Origin: Aristolochia californica
Lineage: Eukaryota > Streptophyta > Magnoliopsida > Piperales > Aristolochiaceae
Assembly: GCA_029961685.1 (NCBI GenBank)
Contig: JARWKL010000008.1
Coordinates: 28,521,619-28,585,618 of the forward strand
Length of the DNA stretch: 64,000 nt
Direction: 5' to 3'
This document shows positions 10,112 through 23,806 of this stretch, piece after piece. The notes below the pieces were generated by a model. That model was not told the DNA's origin and searched no databases. It saw only the letters and a program-made list of their open reading frames with translations. The position numbers and the translations under genes are program-made. The stretch's first letter is position 1, and each line of letters begins with the position of its first letter.

Positions 10112-10402
10112 CTCCTTTTTCTTAAAATTCGTTTTACCATTGTTATTTTCCTTAGACACTTTGTTAGCCGAATCATTCTTTCTCTCATATTCGGTTAACT
10201 TTTCAGCAGTAGATAAAGCTGAAGCTAATGTCTTTATTTCCCGTCTTCTCAATTCTTGCTCAGCCCACGGGAAGTAAAGACATTAGCTTCAACTTTATCT
10301 ACTGCTGAAAAGTTAACCAAATATGAGAGAAAGAATTATTCGGCTAACAAAGTGCCTAAGAAAAATAACAATGGTATAACGAATTTTAAGAAGAAGGAGA
10401 AA
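10112..10402. repeat. Palindrome of Ty3 gag pieces, loop orientation 1 (copy B)
   Basis: Same structure as copy A; loop at 10243-10268 in the same orientation. The plus arm stays open from 10256 to a stop at 10511-10513, just after the CFICEG half-knuckle. Confidence 0.85.
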
Positions 10403-10522
10403 TGGGAGAAGAAGTCATGGGCAAAGGACGCCAAGGCTAGGCCGGAAGAGAAGAAACGAGGGGACAAACAGAAAAAGAAGGTCCATTGTTTCATATGCGA
10501 GGGATTGTCTTAGAAAGAGGTA

Positions 10523-11093
10523 TACAATACTAAATTGGAAATTATGGCCAGAAAAATAGAAAACTGTGAGGCAGAAATAACTCTTCTCAAACATAGATTA
10601 GATACAACAGAAAAAGATTCTTATGATGGTATCACTGTAGGGTTAGAAGAACCAGAAACTTCCTACGTATGTAACCAAGATAAATCTATTTCCAGTATCC
10701 TTGTTAGAGCAAAGATTATTTTCCCTAACAAACAATCCCTCGTGTTAGATGCTTTAGTAGATTCCGGCTGTACCAAATGTATTATCCATAGAAGATTAGT
10801 TCCTCTTTAGTTCCTTAAGAAAACCAATAAATAAGTGTTTAGCCAACACGTAGATGGTACCTATCACCCATATACAACCTATTTTGATGAAGGCAAAATC
10901 CAGTTCTTTACCAATTGTTCAACTTGTTCTGGATCTTATCCTTTACCTTTAACATGGGTTAGAGATCTCAAAGTCAAAGTAGACTTTATTTTAGGTCTTA
11001 ATTTTATTCTTCATAACAATGGTTCACTTTACTTCTTGTTTGCAACGTCCTTTTTACAACTATCTTTAGAATTAATGTTCTGTCTTTTAGGGC
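10523..11093 (+). pseudogene. Pararetroviral protease region fragment (copy B)
   Basis: Same segment as in copy A with the DSG active site kept. It is broken by a TAG at 10808-10810 (Gln to stop) and by the TAA shared with copies A and C, which shows A-C descend from one disabled parent. Confidence 0.78.
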
Positions 11094-11100
11094 AAGTGTT

Positions 11101-13205
11101 GGCTAAGTGTTCTGTCTGACAGAACATTAAAAGACAGAAGCGTTTTAGGAACTACCTTCTGGAAGTTTTTACAACTATCTTTTCCTTCTCTTACGATTGC
11201 TTTCATGCTTATACTTTTCATAATATTAGGCAACGTTCTTGTTACCTTAATACTTACTGCTTTTATTGTGTGTTGAGTATTTTCGTTTTTGTTCATATTT
11301 ACTACTTTATTTTAAGACGTTATTACAGAAAGGTATATAAGGCTGAAAACTACTGGGTGAGGGCTAAGCCCTGACAAACGCCTCTGCCTCAGTTGAGCCA
11401 AGCGTTGCTCTCGGTTGTCACAACACCGCTGTACCTTTTTATGTATATTTTGTTAATTAATAAGATAATAAAACAGTTTTTGAGATTTGTTTTGCGAATA
11501 TTACCTATATATTACTTATACTTAGGATTATTATATAATACCTTAAGAGATTATTGTGCAATATTATAGGAACTTATAGCTACATATTGTTCTTGGTAAT
11601 AATAACATTAGAATTATTTGGATAGTTTATATTTCTCCCAGAACAATTAGATAATCTTTTAGCCTTTGATATATTCTTTTTCCTTAATATTTTAGCCTGA
11701 ATCATAGATAGAACCTTAGATACATGATTTTTATCTTTATAGCATTAACAGTAGTCTTCTGTAATTTAGTTATCTTTAGTTTTGTCTTTTTTACCTTATC
11801 TTTTTATTCATACAGAAGATTTGTAGAGGCTCCATGGCAAATATTTATACCTAGAACATAAGTAATTAGAAGAACCCCAAATAATTCACCTCTAAATACT
11901 TCAGATTAAAGCAGATTAAAGTAGTACCCCTCGGGAGGGAGGGAGGGAGGGAGGCTAAGTGTTCTGACTGACAGAACATTAGAAGACAGAAGCGTTTTAG
12001 GAACTACCTTCTGGAAGTTTTTAGAACTATCTTTTCCTTCTCTTACAATTGCTTTCATGCTTATACTTTTCATAATATTAGGGATAGAACATTAAAAGAC
12101 AGAAGCGTTTTAGCAACTACCTTCTGGAAGTTTTTACAACTATCTTTTCCTTCTCTTATTATTGCTTTCATGCTTATACTTTTCATAATATTAGGCATCG
12201 TTCTTGTTACCTTAATACTTACTGCTTTTATTTTGTGTTGAGTATTTTCGTTTTTGTTCATATTTACTACTTTATTTTAAAACGTTATTACAGAAAGGTA
12301 TATAAGGCTAGAAACTACTGGGTGAGGGCTAAGCCCTGACAAACGCCTCTGCCTCAGTTGAGCCAAGCGTTGCTCTCGGTTGTCACAACGCCGCTGTACC
12401 TTTTTTATGTATATTTGATTAATTATTAAGATAATAAAACAGTTTTTGAGATTTGTTTTGCGAATATTACCTATATATTACTTATACTTAGGATTATTAT
12501 ATAATACCTTAAGAGATTATTGTGCAATATCATAGGAACTTATAGCTACATATTGTTCTTGGTAATAATAGCATTAGAATTATTTGGATATTTTATATTT
12601 CTCCTAGAACAAGTAGATAATCTTTTAGCATCTGATATATTCTTATTCCTTAATATTTTAGCCAGAATCATAGATAGATCCTTAGATACATGATTTTTAT
12701 CTTTATAGCTTTAATTTAGTTATATTTAGTTTTGTCTGTTTTACCTTATCTTTATATTCATACAGAAGATTTGTAGAGACTCCTAGGCAAATAGTTATAC
12801 CTAGAAGACAAGTAATTAGAAGAACCCCAAATAATTCACCTCTAAATACTCCATATTAAAGCAGATTAAAGTAGTACCCCTCCGAATTTGTATCTACAGG
12901 GAGGGAGGGAGGGCGGGAGGGAGGCTAAGTGTTCTGACTGAAAATTAAAAGACAGTAACGTTTTAGGAACTACCTTTTGGCTAAGTGTTCTGACAGAACA
13001 TTAAAAGACAGAAGCGTTTTAGGAACTACCTTCTGGAAGTTTATACAACTATCTTTTCCTTCTCTTACGATTGCTTTCATGCTTATACTTTTCATAATAT
13101 TTGGCATCATTTTTGTTACCTTAATACTTACTGCTTTTATTGTGTGTTGAGAATTTTTCGTTTTTGTTCATATTTACTACTTTATTTTAAGACGTTATTA
13201 CAAAA
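11101..13205 (+). repeat. Leader-repeat array B (2 units plus partial)
   Basis: Units 11101-11953 and 11954-12922, then a partial unit to 13205. The unit ending at 11953 has CTCGGGAGGG directly after GTACCC, so its primer-site remnant is deleted, just as in the copy A units ending at 3036 and 4799. Both units keep the TATATAAG box. Confidence 0.9.
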
Positions 13206-14150
13206 ATAGGATTAGATACAAGGTGAAGGATTTACCTTGGAAATTGGAAGTTCTTCTAGAAATCTTTATATAATAGACAAAATAACATGTAGGAGAAGTG
13301 TAGACCAAAGAGATATACAATTAGACGAAATAATAGATATAGATCAAGACATTACTATATTTAGCAAGAATTAATTAAACCTTCTTAACCCCAGACAATT
13401 ATATAGAACAGGACCATTAAACTTTAATTCCGGATTATTTAGACATTACCGAGAAATCCAGATTAGTTGTGTAGGACAAGATTCTGGTAACATTAACTTA
13501 ATATCAGAACAAGCCTTTAAAGAAATAGGGGTAAAAGAATTCATTTAGGTCTGATTGTAATAGGGGTAAAAGGATTAGGACGAAAACATCTAGGAACTAA
13601 AACCTTACTTAGTATCTACGATGATAGATGGGCAGATCCTAAAAAGGCAATGTTAGGAATTATTGAGGTAGATATGAATCAAAATGGAGGAATATTTTAT
13701 TCCTCCCCAGACTTCCTTATTGGACTACAAGATTTTAGAAAATATATCAAAATAGGTATTCAGACAAAAGGATATGAATCCTTCGTAGGAAACAATCTTT
13801 TATTGTGTATTGAATTCTTAGGAAGGTGTACTTGTTCTAGCACTACTAGGTTCAAGGTTAAAATAGACGATGTAGTTAATTTAATAGGAAACAAAGGAAT
13901 AAAATTAATTAAGCCTATTAAATATTCTCCAGACATTTTAGCAGGATTAGAATGGAACCTTAAATTTATAGAAGAAAAAATAATCAGTCCTGAAGAAAGT
14001 ATCATGTACACAGATACTAAAGGTAACATAAATATTAGATTTAATAGCTATGAACAAAAGAATATAGAAGATACGAAATCAATCTCTAGTGAAAATTATG
14101 ACCTAGTCAATATAGAATTAGAAACAGATGAGATAATATACCCTAAAGAA
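13205..14150 (+). pseudogene. Pararetroviral movement protein (copy B)
   Basis: Same 5' truncation, same early TAA and same frameshift as copy A; the second frame is open from 13650. YSSPDF replaces YCSPDF. Confidence 0.8.
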
Positions 14151-14152
14151 TT

Positions 14153-14176
14153 ATATGTATATATATATATATATAT

Positions 14177-14210
<34 letters not shown>
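14153..14210. repeat. (TA)n(GA)n microsatellite (copy B)
   Basis: Shorter TA run and longer AG run than in copy A. Confidence 0.95.
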
Positions 14211-14212
<2 letters not shown>

Positions 14213-14400
14213 TGGTCTGCAACTTTTTTACCTAGGGCTTTTAGACAACGGATGCAAGCTTCTAGGGAACATTGATTGCATTTTAGCTCTTTGTTTTTTG
14301 CTAGGATACAAAGCACATTAAGACAAGGATTACTATCTAACCCTGTATTCCATGACCACGCATGTACACATTCTGAAGTAGTGTCCACTCTTAAGGTTCT
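14211..14400 (-). pseudogene. Reversed coat-protein Cys-rich domain (copy B)
   Basis: On the minus strand it encodes HAWSWNTGLDSNPC, then CNQCSLEACIRC, matching the second Cys-rich motif of the coat protein at 45285-45400 (TWSWNTGLDSNPC and CTQCFLEACIPC). It is in the opposite direction to the movement protein and clearly diverged from the forward copy, so it may come from a second viral lineage. The first Cys pair is disrupted (CLNVLC). Confidence 0.65.
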
Positions 14401-14901
14401 TAATTACTCAGAAAATATTTTTTTAATAGGGATCATTTTTTTTTAAATCGATTTTGGTGAGGCGATTTGGCCTGCTCATTCATTCATGGGGTGCCATACT
14501 GTGAAAAGATCATGCTTGTAATGTTAGAGCTTAGGTGTTGCACGGGTTCAGTTATGCAGTGGAAAGTTGAATTTACTTTTACCTGTGTCGGCCTAGTTGC
14601 GTCCTTGGGATAACCCACACTAGTCTGCCTCCCTTGCATACAAATAGTTGGCACACAATAAACCTTTTCTCATTTACACAAATCTGTCTACATACAAGAT
14701 ATTCAAGCGCTCCTCTGAGTCTCTATGTCAATGTCTGATTGATTGGCACTCATCCAGCCCCCCTATTTATAGTTGGGGAAATTGCTGGCCACATGCCCCT
14801 TCGAATGTTCATGTGCTTCTTGGCGCATGCCTCCTCATGTACAACCGCCCCAGCTAACACCCCATGGCCCACGTGACTAGAAACCGTTTAGGAACCATTA
14901 T

Positions 14902-15353
14902 AAGCTGAATTTTGATGGTAGTCCCTTTGGGAACCCGGGTTTGGATGATTTTGGCGGGGTGATTTTTTATCCGGGCGGCACTGCCATAATCTCTAACTGT
15001 AGCCCTCTCGGAATTGCTGACTCGACCATTGCTTAGCTCTCTGGTCTCGTTCACGGCTTGTGTATTTTTAAGGATCGCTTTAGTGTCTCCTTATCATGGA
15101 GGGAGACTCCGAGATCGTCATCGGATGGTGCTCCACCTCATCCTTTCCCCCATGGCGTCACTGGCAGATTTTTCTTGATATTTTGGATATTGTATCCACC
15201 ATTTCTTGTACTTCGTCTCATATACTAAGATCAGCCATTTCGGTTGCTGATTTGTGTGCCTATGTTCCCCCTTCAATCTCTTATTGTTAGGGGAGGTCTC
15301 CCTTGATGTATCTTCCCTTTCTTTGAAATAAGTTTATCATCATTAAAAAAAAA
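14902..15353 (+). mobile_element. LINE 3' end (copy B)
   Basis: FDGS motif present (TTTTGATGG) but the frame has a TAG after STIA and other changes. It ends in an A-run. Confidence 0.75.
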
Positions 15354-15437
15354 GTTGGCTGCCACTAATCTGACTTGCCTCCATGCCTTGGTGTTCAGGC
15401 ACTAGTCCGTATGTGCCCAACCTATACGTGCAGTGCC

Positions 15438-16045
15438 TAGGGGTGACATCAAGTCGAGTCGAGCCGAGTTTGAATCTGCATATGTTCAAGCTGGGCTTGA
15501 TTTAAATACTTCAAACTCAAGCTAGAGCCGAGCCCAGCCTTAAGCTTAAAATTGGAATTGAGCTTGAGCAGGGTTCAAGCACCAACCTACATTTAAAACT
15601 TTGCATAAAATACAAGTCAAATAAACTGTGCATAAAATAATGTATAAATTTTACTTAAAATTGGGCATGACCTTTGTACATAAACTCTGCATATAATTGT
15701 CTATAAACTTTGCATAAAATTCTTTATAAACACTGCATAATATTATGCCAATGTGACTTATATAAAAACATGACCTATATACAAAATGTGACTTTTATAT
15801 ACATTTCCCACTCTCTTGAGCCTACCCAAACTTGAACCTGTATATGTTCGAGCTTTGCTTGATTTGAATACTTTGAACTTGAGTACGAACACAAGCTTAG
15901 CTTTGAGTCTAAAATTGGAATCGAGCTCAAGCCCAAGAATTTTAACCAAATTTGAGCTCAAGCTCGAGTCGGGTTTGAACTTTAACCTATATTTAAAACT
16001 TTCCATAAAATACATATTTAATATTAAGTTCAAAGAATCCTAAAA
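15438..16045 (+). mobile_element. TAGGGGTG element (copy B)
   Basis: Same element as in copy A, without the 37-bp duplication. Confidence 0.45.
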
Positions 16046-16489
16046 GTATGGAAAACAAATAGAGATAATCTTGCATATCAGAGTTATTAAGAAACGAAAT
16101 ATGACTAGATCTATAACTCATAAAGTTTCTCCAAATAATTTGTATTGTATAAATTCTGTACTACATTGCATGGAGAGACTAAGGATGAAGGAGATCAAAT
16201 GGGAGAAATGAGCTTACCTGTGGCTGACATATATTCCGTGACTTTCGTCTGCAACGCCCAGGTCAGCAATGTCTAAATGTGGTTGTGCGATGAAGAGATT
16301 GAAAGCGCTGAAGATGGAACATGGCGGAAATAGGTTGAGGAAGGACTGAAATACGAAACTTCCGTAAAAATCTGAGCATGCTTATTACTAGTGGTTGATA
16401 ATATGCATGCTCTCTTTTCTTTTGTTTTCCATTTTCCTTGTGCATCCAAACAAGAGAAACCACATTTCTCTTTTTTTCTCTCTTATTTT

Positions 16490-16900
16490 TCATGGGCATC
16501 CAAACAAGTGAATATATCTTTTAGTCCCATTCCTCTTCTTGGGTAAATCTTCCTCAACGTCCGTCATTTTTGAATAATTGGTGCGCCTAACACTGTCAAT
16601 AATACCACACGGTTTGACATTGTGCACAACCCCTTTAGGGAAAAACCTCGTGGAAGGGAGCCAGTCCTGGTTATGACAAAGCTGAGTCTCATCCCGCTCC
16701 GACCACAGATCGTAGCCTCCAGAAAACTGAGACCTATCAGCCAAAGCCTTCAACTACTCGTCGGCTTTGATGGAAAAGAAAGTTGGGGCTTGCTCAAGCT
16801 CAGAAACTGCAGCTCTAAGTTCCGCCCTCTGCCTCATTTCGTAAATCCGGCACTCACGGCAAAGACGGGCCTTTTGGAGGTTTTTGGCTTTTGTGGCCAG
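16490..16900 (-). pseudogene. Unrecognised minus-strand ORF (copy B)
   Basis: Open only from 16753 down to 16490; a stop replaces the codon after the ADE motif (CAACTACTCG). Confidence 0.35.
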
Positions 16901-17119
16901 CATCCGCTTCCACTGTCATTTCGAGACTCCGCTGAGGTAGGGACAAGGCCCCCCACCCAATTTGTCACGAGGTCAAATGAACCTAAACTCACTTAGGCTA
17001 GCGGAACTCCAACTCCCGTGATGGCCTACCTTCAATTCGTCAAAGGTAGTACAGCCTCTCACCCCTTAGATCAACGTTGCAAACTCCTTCCTCTCAAATG
17101 AAGCACGAGCTATGAAAAG

Positions 17120-17383
17120 ATAGAAAGACAATGGAATAGGAAGAGAAAGTAACCTTGTATTAATACTAGAGAAGATTACAAGTAGTGGCCGTCCAAGGTG
17201 GAAGGCCAGCACTCTACAAAAACTGTCTTTCTCGTCTATGTTGAATGAATCTACAAGGGTTGAATGCCTTGGTATTTATAGGCTTCAACCCCTCCCTTTT
17301 CTCATGCTTCCGTCCAATGAGAGTAGAGATCCTCCCTTATCAAATCTCCTTAATTTGATCCTCCATTCAAATCCCTTGATTTG
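17120..17383 (-). promoter_or_regulatory. LTR-like promoter region (copy C)
   Basis: Minus-strand TATAAATA intact at 17280-17273. Confidence 0.5.
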
Positions 17384-17674
17384 CTCCTTTTTCTTAAAAT
17401 TCGTTTTACCATTGTTATTTTCCTTAGGCATTTTGTTAGCCGAATCATTCTTTCTCTCATATTCGGTTAACTTTTCAATACTAGATAAAGCTGAAGCTAA
17501 TGTCTTTACTTCCCGTCTTCTCAATTCTTGCTCAGCCCACGGGAAGTAAAGACATTAGCTTCAGCTTTATCTACTTCTGAAAAGTTAACCGAATATGAGA
17601 GAAAGAATTATTCGGTTAACAAAGTGCCTAAGAAAAATAACAATGGTATAACGAAGTTTAAGAAGAAGGAGAAA
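17384..17674. repeat. Palindrome of Ty3 gag pieces, loop orientation 1 (copy C)
   Basis: Loop at 17515-17540, same orientation as in A and B. The arms have drifted a little more (left arm TCAATACTAG against right arm CTACTTCTGA). Confidence 0.85.
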
Positions 17675-17795
17675 GGGGAAAAGAAGTCATGGGCAAAGGA
17701 TGCCAAGGCTAGGCCGGAAGAGAAGAAACGAGGGGACAAACAGAAAAAGAAGGTCCATTGTTTCGTATGCGAGGGATTGTCTTAGATAGAGGTAT

Positions 17796-18366
17796 ACAAT
17801 ACTAAATTGGAAATTATGGCCAGAAAAATAAAAAAACTGTGAGGCAGAAATAACTCTTCTCAAACATAGATTAGATACAATAGAAAGAGATTCTTATGAT
17901 GGTATCACTGTAGGATTAGAAGAACCAGAAACTTCCTACGTATGTAACAAAGATAAATCTTTTTCCAGTATCCTTGTTAGAACAAAGATTATTTTCCCTA
18001 ACAAACAATCCCTCGTGTTAGATGCTTTAGTAGATTTCGGCTGTACCAAATGTATTATCCATAGAAGATTAGTTCCTCCTCAGTTCCTTAAGAAAACCAA
18101 TAAATAAGTGTTTAGCCAACAGGTAGATGGTACCTATAACCCATATACAACCTATTTTGATGAAGGCAAAATCCAGTTCTTTACCAACTGTTCAACTTTT
18201 TCTGGATCTTATCCTTTACCTTTAACATGGGTTAGAGATCTCAAACTCAAAGTAGACTTTATTTTAGGTCTTAATTTTATTCTTCATAACAATGGTTCTC
18301 TTTACTCCTTGTTAGCAATGTCCTTTTTACAACTATCTTTAGAATTAATGTTCTGTCTTTTAGGGC
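17796..18366 (+). pseudogene. Pararetroviral protease region fragment (copy C)
   Basis: Inserted A residues near 17832 shift the frame in the coiled coil. The active-site triplet reads DFG instead of DSG (about 18035), which should abolish catalysis. The shared TAA at 18105-18107 is also present. Confidence 0.78.
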
Positions 18367-18375
18367 AAGTGTTGG

Positions 18376-20535
18376 CTAAGTGTTCTGTCTGACAGAACAT
18401 TAAAAGACCGAAGCGTTTTAGGAACTACCTTCTGGAAGTTTTTACAACTATATTTTCCTTCTCTTACGATTGCTTTCATGCTTATACTTTTCATAATATT
18501 AGGCATCGCTCTTGTTACCTTAATACTTACTGCTTTTATTGTGTGTTGAGTTTTTTCGTTTTTGTTCATATTTACTACTTTATTTTAAGACGTTATTACA
18601 GAAAGGTATATAAGGCTGGAAACTACTGGGTGAGGGCTAAGCCTTGACAAACGCCTTTGCCTCAGTTGAGCCAAGCGTTGCTCTCGGTTTTCACAACGCC
18701 GTTGTACCTTTTTATGTATATTTGGTTAATTAATAAGATAATAAAACAGTTTTTGAGATTTGTTTTGCGAATATTACCTATATATTACTTATACTTAGGA
18801 TTATTATATAATACCTTAAGAGATTATTGTGCAATATCATAGGAACTTATAGCTACATATTGTTCTTGGTAATAATAGCATTAAAATTATTTGGATATTT
18901 TATATTTCTCCCAGAACAAGTAGATAATCTTTTAGCCTCTGATATATTTTTATTCCTTAATATTTTAGCCAGAATCATAGATAGATCCTTAGATACATGA
19001 TTTTTATCTTTATTGCTTTAATTTAGTTATATTTAGTTTTGTCTGTTTTACCTTATCTTTATATTTATACAGAAGATTTGTAGGTGCTCCAAGGCTAATA
19101 TTTATACCTAGAAGACAAGTAATTAGAAGAACCCCAAATAATTCACCTCTACATACTCCAGAATCATAGATAGATCCTTAGATACATGATTTTTATCTTT
19201 ATAGCTTTAATTTAGTTATATTTAGTTTTGTCTGTTTTACCTTATCTTTATATTCATACAGAAGATTTGTAGGGACTCCAAGGTAAATATTTATACCTAG
19301 AAGACAAGTAATTAGAGGAACCCCAAATAATTCACCTCTACATATTCCAGATTAAAGTAGTACTCCTCCGGAGGGAGGGAGGGAGGGAGGGAGGCTAAGT
19401 GTTCTGTCTGACAGAACATTAAAAGACAGAAGCGTTTTAGGAACTACCTTTTGGAAGTTTTTACAACTATCTTTTACTTCTCTTACGATTGCTTTCATGC
19501 TTATACTTTTGATAATATTAGGCATCGTGTTTGTTACCTTAATACTTATTGCTTTTATTGTGTATTGAGTATTTTCGTTTTTGTTCATATTTACTACTTT
19601 ATTTTAAGACGTCATTACAGAAAGGTATATAATGCTGGAAACTACTGGGTGAGGGCTAAGCCCTGACAAACGCCTCTGCCTCAGTTGAGCCAAGCGTCTC
19701 GGTTGTCACAACGCCGCTGTACCTTTTTATGTATATTTGGTTAATTAATAAGATAATAAAACAGTTTTTGAGATTTGTTTTGCGAATATTACCTATATAT
19801 TACTTTTACTTAGGATTATTATGTAATACCTTAAGAGATTATTGTGCAATATCATAGGAACTTATAGCTACATATTGTTCTTGGTAATAATAGCATTAGA
19901 ATTATTTGGATATTTTATATTTCTCCCAGAACAAGTATATAATCTTTTAGCCTCTGATAAATTCTTATTCCTTAATATTTTAGCCAGAATCATAGATAGA
20001 TCCTTAGATACATGATTTTTATCTTTATAGCTTGAACAATAGTCTTCTGTAATTTAGTTATCTTTAGTTTTGTCTGTTTTACCTTATCTTTATATTCATA
20101 CAGAAGATTTGTAGAGACTGTTAAGCAAATATTTATACCTAGAAGACAAGTAGTTAGAAGAACCCCAAATAATTCACCTCTAAGTACTCCATATTAAAGC
20201 AGATTAAAGTAGTACCCCTCCGAATTGGTATCTAGAGGGAGGGAGGGAGGGAGGCTAAGTGTTCTGACAGAACATTAAAAGACAGAATCGTTTTAGGAAC
20301 TTCCTTCTGGCTAAGTGTTATGACAGAACATTAAAAGACATAAGCGTTTTAGGGACTACCTTCTGGAAGTTTTTACAACTATCTTTTCCTTCTCTTACGA
20401 TTGCTTTCATGCTTATACTTTTCATAATATTAGGCATCGTTCTTGTTACCTTAACACTTACTGCTTTTATTGTGTGTTGAGAATTTTTCGTTTTTGTTCA
20501 TATTTACTACTTTATTTTAAGACGTTATTACAGAA
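18376..20535 (+). repeat. Leader-repeat array C (2 units plus partial)
   Basis: Units 18376-19393, 19394-20254 and a partial to 20535. In the first unit the 3' part (from AGAATCATAGATAGATCC) is duplicated in tandem at about 18970 and 19163, making it longer than the others. The second unit and the partial one are almost the same as 33807-34935 in copy D. Confidence 0.9.
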
Positions 20536-21478
20536 ATAGGATTAGATACAAGGTGAAGGATTTACCTCGGAAATAGGAAGTTCTTCTAAAAACCTTAATA
20601 TAATAGACAGAATAACAGGAAGGAGAAGTGTAGACCAAAGAGAAATACAATTAGACGAAATAATAGATATAGATCAAGACATTACAAATTTGGCAATAAC
20701 CAATTAAACCTTCTTAACCCCAGACAATTATATAGAACAGGACCATTAAACTTTAATACCGGATTATTTAGATATTACCGAGAAATCCAGATTAGTTGTG
20801 TAGGACAAGATTCTGTTAACATTAACTTAATAGCAGAACAAGCCTTTAAAGAAATAGGGGTAAAAGGATTCATTTAGGTCTGATTGTAATAGGGTAAAAG
20901 GATTAGGACGAAAATATCTAGGAACTAAAACCTTACTTAGTATCTACGATGATAGATGGGCAGACCCTAAAAAGGCAATGTTAGGAATCACTGAGGTAGA
21001 TATGAATCAAAATGGAGGAATATTTTATTGCTCCCCAGACTTCCTTATTGGACTACAAGATTTTAGAAAATATATCAAAATAGGTATTCAGACAAAAGGA
21101 TATGAATCCTTCGTAGGAAACAATCTTTTATTGTGTATTGAATTCTTAGGAAGGTGTACTTGTTCTAGCACTACTAAGTTCAAAGTTAAAATAGATGATG
21201 TAGTTAGTTTAATAGGAAACAATGGAATAAAATTAATTAAGCCTATTAAATATTCTCCAGACATTTTAGCAGGATTAGAATGGAACCTTAAATTTAGAGA
21301 AGAAAAAATAATCAGTCCTGAAGAAAGTATCATGTACACAGATACTAAAGGTAACATAAATATAAGATTTAATAGCTATGAACAAAAGAATATAGAAGAT
21401 ACGGAATCAATCTCTAGTGAAAATTATCACCTAGTCAATATAGAATTAGAAACAGATGAGATAATATACCCTAAAGAA
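20535..21478 (+). pseudogene. Pararetroviral movement protein (copy C)
   Basis: Shares the frameshift before 20880 and has lost one further G at ATAGGGTAAAAGG. The second frame is open from 20978. NNGIKLIKPIKY and SENYHLVN are variants shared with copy D. Confidence 0.8.
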
Positions 21479-21493
21479 TTATATATATATAAT

Positions 21494-21538
<45 letters not shown>
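21479..21538. repeat. (TA)n(GA)n microsatellite (copy C)
   Basis: TA run interrupted by AATTAT, then about 12 AG steps. Confidence 0.95.
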
Positions 21539-21725
21539 TCTGGTCTGCAGCTTCTATACCTAGGGCTTTTAGACAAGGGATGCAAGCTTCTAGGGAACAC
21601 TGATTGCATTTTAGCTCTTTGTTTTTTGCTAGGATACCGAGCACATTAAAAAGAGGATTACTATCTAACCCTGTATTCCATGACCACGCATGTACACATT
21701 CTGAAGTAGTGTCCACTCTTAAGGT
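21539..21725 (-). pseudogene. Reversed coat-protein Cys-rich domain (copy C)
   Basis: Same piece as in copy B, with CNQCSLEACIPC intact but the first Cys pair replaced (PLFNVLG). Confidence 0.65.
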
Positions 21726-22229
21726 TCTTAATTACTCAGAAAATATTTTTTTAATAGGGATCATTTTGTTTTAAATCGATTTTGGTGAGACGATTTGGCC
21801 TGCTCATTCATTCATGGGGTGCCATACTGTGAAAAGATCATGCTTGTAATGTTAGAGCTTAGGTGTTGCATGGGTTCAGTTATGTAGTGGAAAGTTGAAT
21901 TTACTTTTACCTGTGTCGGCCTAGTTGCGTCCTTGGGATAACCCACACTAGTCAGCCTCCCTTGCATACAAATAGTTGGCACACAATAAACCTTTTCTCA
22001 TATACACAAATCTGTCTACATACAAGATATTCGAGTGCTCCTTTGAGTCTCTATGTCAATGTCTGATTGATTGGCACTCATCCAGCCCCCCTATATATAG
22101 TTGGGGAAATTGCTGGCCACATGCCCCTTCGAATGGTCATGTGCTTCTTGGCGCATGCCTCCTCATGTACAACCGCCCCAGCTAACACCCCATGGCCCAC
22201 GTGACTAGAAACCGTTTAGGAACCATTAT

Positions 22230-22682
22230 AAGCTGAATTTTGATGGTAGCGCCTTTGGGAACCCGGGTTTGGATGATTTTGGCGGGGTGATTTTTGATCC
22301 GGGTGGCACTGCCATACTCTCTTACTATGGCCCCCTCGGAATTGCTGACTCGACCATTGCTGAGCTCTCTGGTCTCCTTCACGGCTTGTGTATTTTTAAG
22401 GATCGCTTTAGTGGTCTCTTTATCATGGAGGGAGACTCCAAAGTCGTCATTGGATGGTGCTCCACCTCATCCTTCCCCCCGTGGCGTCACTAGCAGATTT
22501 TTCTTGATATTTTGGATATTGTATCCACCATTTCTTGTACTTCATCTCATATACTTAGATCAGCCATTTCGGTTGCTGATTTGTGTGCCTAGGTCCCCCC
22601 TTCAATCTCTTATTGTTAGGGGAGGTCTCCCTTGATGTATCTTCCCTTTCTTTGAAATAAGTTTATCATCATTAAAAAAAAA
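22230..22682 (+). mobile_element. LINE 3' end (copy C)
   Basis: Open across the domain core: DPGGTAILSYYGPLGIADST, IMEGDSKVVIGWC and PPWRH. It stops at TAG (CACTAGCAG) where copy D reads TGG. Confidence 0.78.
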
Positions 22683-22766
22683 GTTGGCTGCCACTAATCT
22701 GACTTGCCTCCATGCCTTGGTGTTCAGGCACTAGTCCGTATGTGCCCAGCCTATACGTGCAGTGCC

Positions 22767-23360
22767 TAGGGGTGGCATCGAGTCGAGCCGAGTTTGAATC
22801 TGCATATGTTCAAGCTGGGCTTGATTTAAATACTTCGAACTCAAGCTAGAGCCGAGCCCAGCCTTAAGCTTAAAATTGGAATTGAGCTTGAGCAAGGTTC
22901 AAGCTCCAACCTACATTTAAAACTTTGTATAAAATACAAGTCAAATAAACTATGCATAAAATTATGCATAAATTTTACTTAAAATTGGGCATGACCTTTG
23001 TACATAAACTCTGCATAAAATTGTCTATAAACTCTGCATAAAATTGTTTATAAACACTGCATAATATTATGCCAATGTGACTTATATAAAAACATGACCT
23101 ATATACAAAATGTGACTTTTATATACATTTCCCACTCTCTTGAGCCTAGCCAAACTCGAACTTGTATATGTTCGAGCTTTGCTTGATTTGAATACTTTGA
23201 ACTTGAGTTCGAGCTCAAGCTTAGCTTGAGACTAAAATTGGAATCGAGCTCTAGCCCAAGAATTTTAACCAAATTTGAGCTCAAGCTCGAGTCAGGTTTG
23301 AACTTTAACCTACATTTAAAACTTTCCATAAAATACATGTTTAATATTAAGTTCAAAGAA
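22767..23360 (+). mobile_element. TAGGGGTG element (copy C)
   Basis: Begins TAGGGGTGGCATCGAG. One CGAGT step is missing compared with A and B. Confidence 0.45.
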
Positions 23361-23806
23361 TCCTAAAAGTATGGAAAACAAATAGAGATAATCTTGCATA
23401 TCAGAGTTATTAAGAAACGACTAGATCTATAACTCATAAAGGATCTCAAAATAATTTGTATTGCATAAATTCTGTACTACATTGCATGGAGAGAATAAGG
23501 ATGAAGGAGATCAAATGGGAGAAATGAGCTTACCTGTGGCTGACATATATTCCGTGACTTTCGTCTGCAACGCGCAGGTCAGCAATGTCTAAATGCGGTT
23601 GTGCGATGAAGAGATTGAAAGCGCTGAAGATGGAACATGGCGGAAATAGGTTGAGGAAGGACTGAAATACGAAACTTCCGTAAAATTCTGAGCATGCATA
23701 TTACTAGTGGTTGGTAATATGCATGCTCTCTTTTCTTTTCTTTTCCATTTTCCTTGTGCATCCAAACAAGAGAAACCACATTTCTCTTTTTTCTCTCTCT
23801 TATTTT

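Larger units (their letters stand above)
9848..17119. repeat. Composite repeat copy B
   Basis: Second direct copy, with the same module order as copy A but only two full leader-repeat units. It keeps the reversed coat-protein Cys-rich piece (14211-14400) that copy A has lost. Copies A and B share variants that separate them from C and D, for example they lack the 14-15 bp segment inside the unrecognised minus ORF that C, D and E carry. Confidence 0.9.
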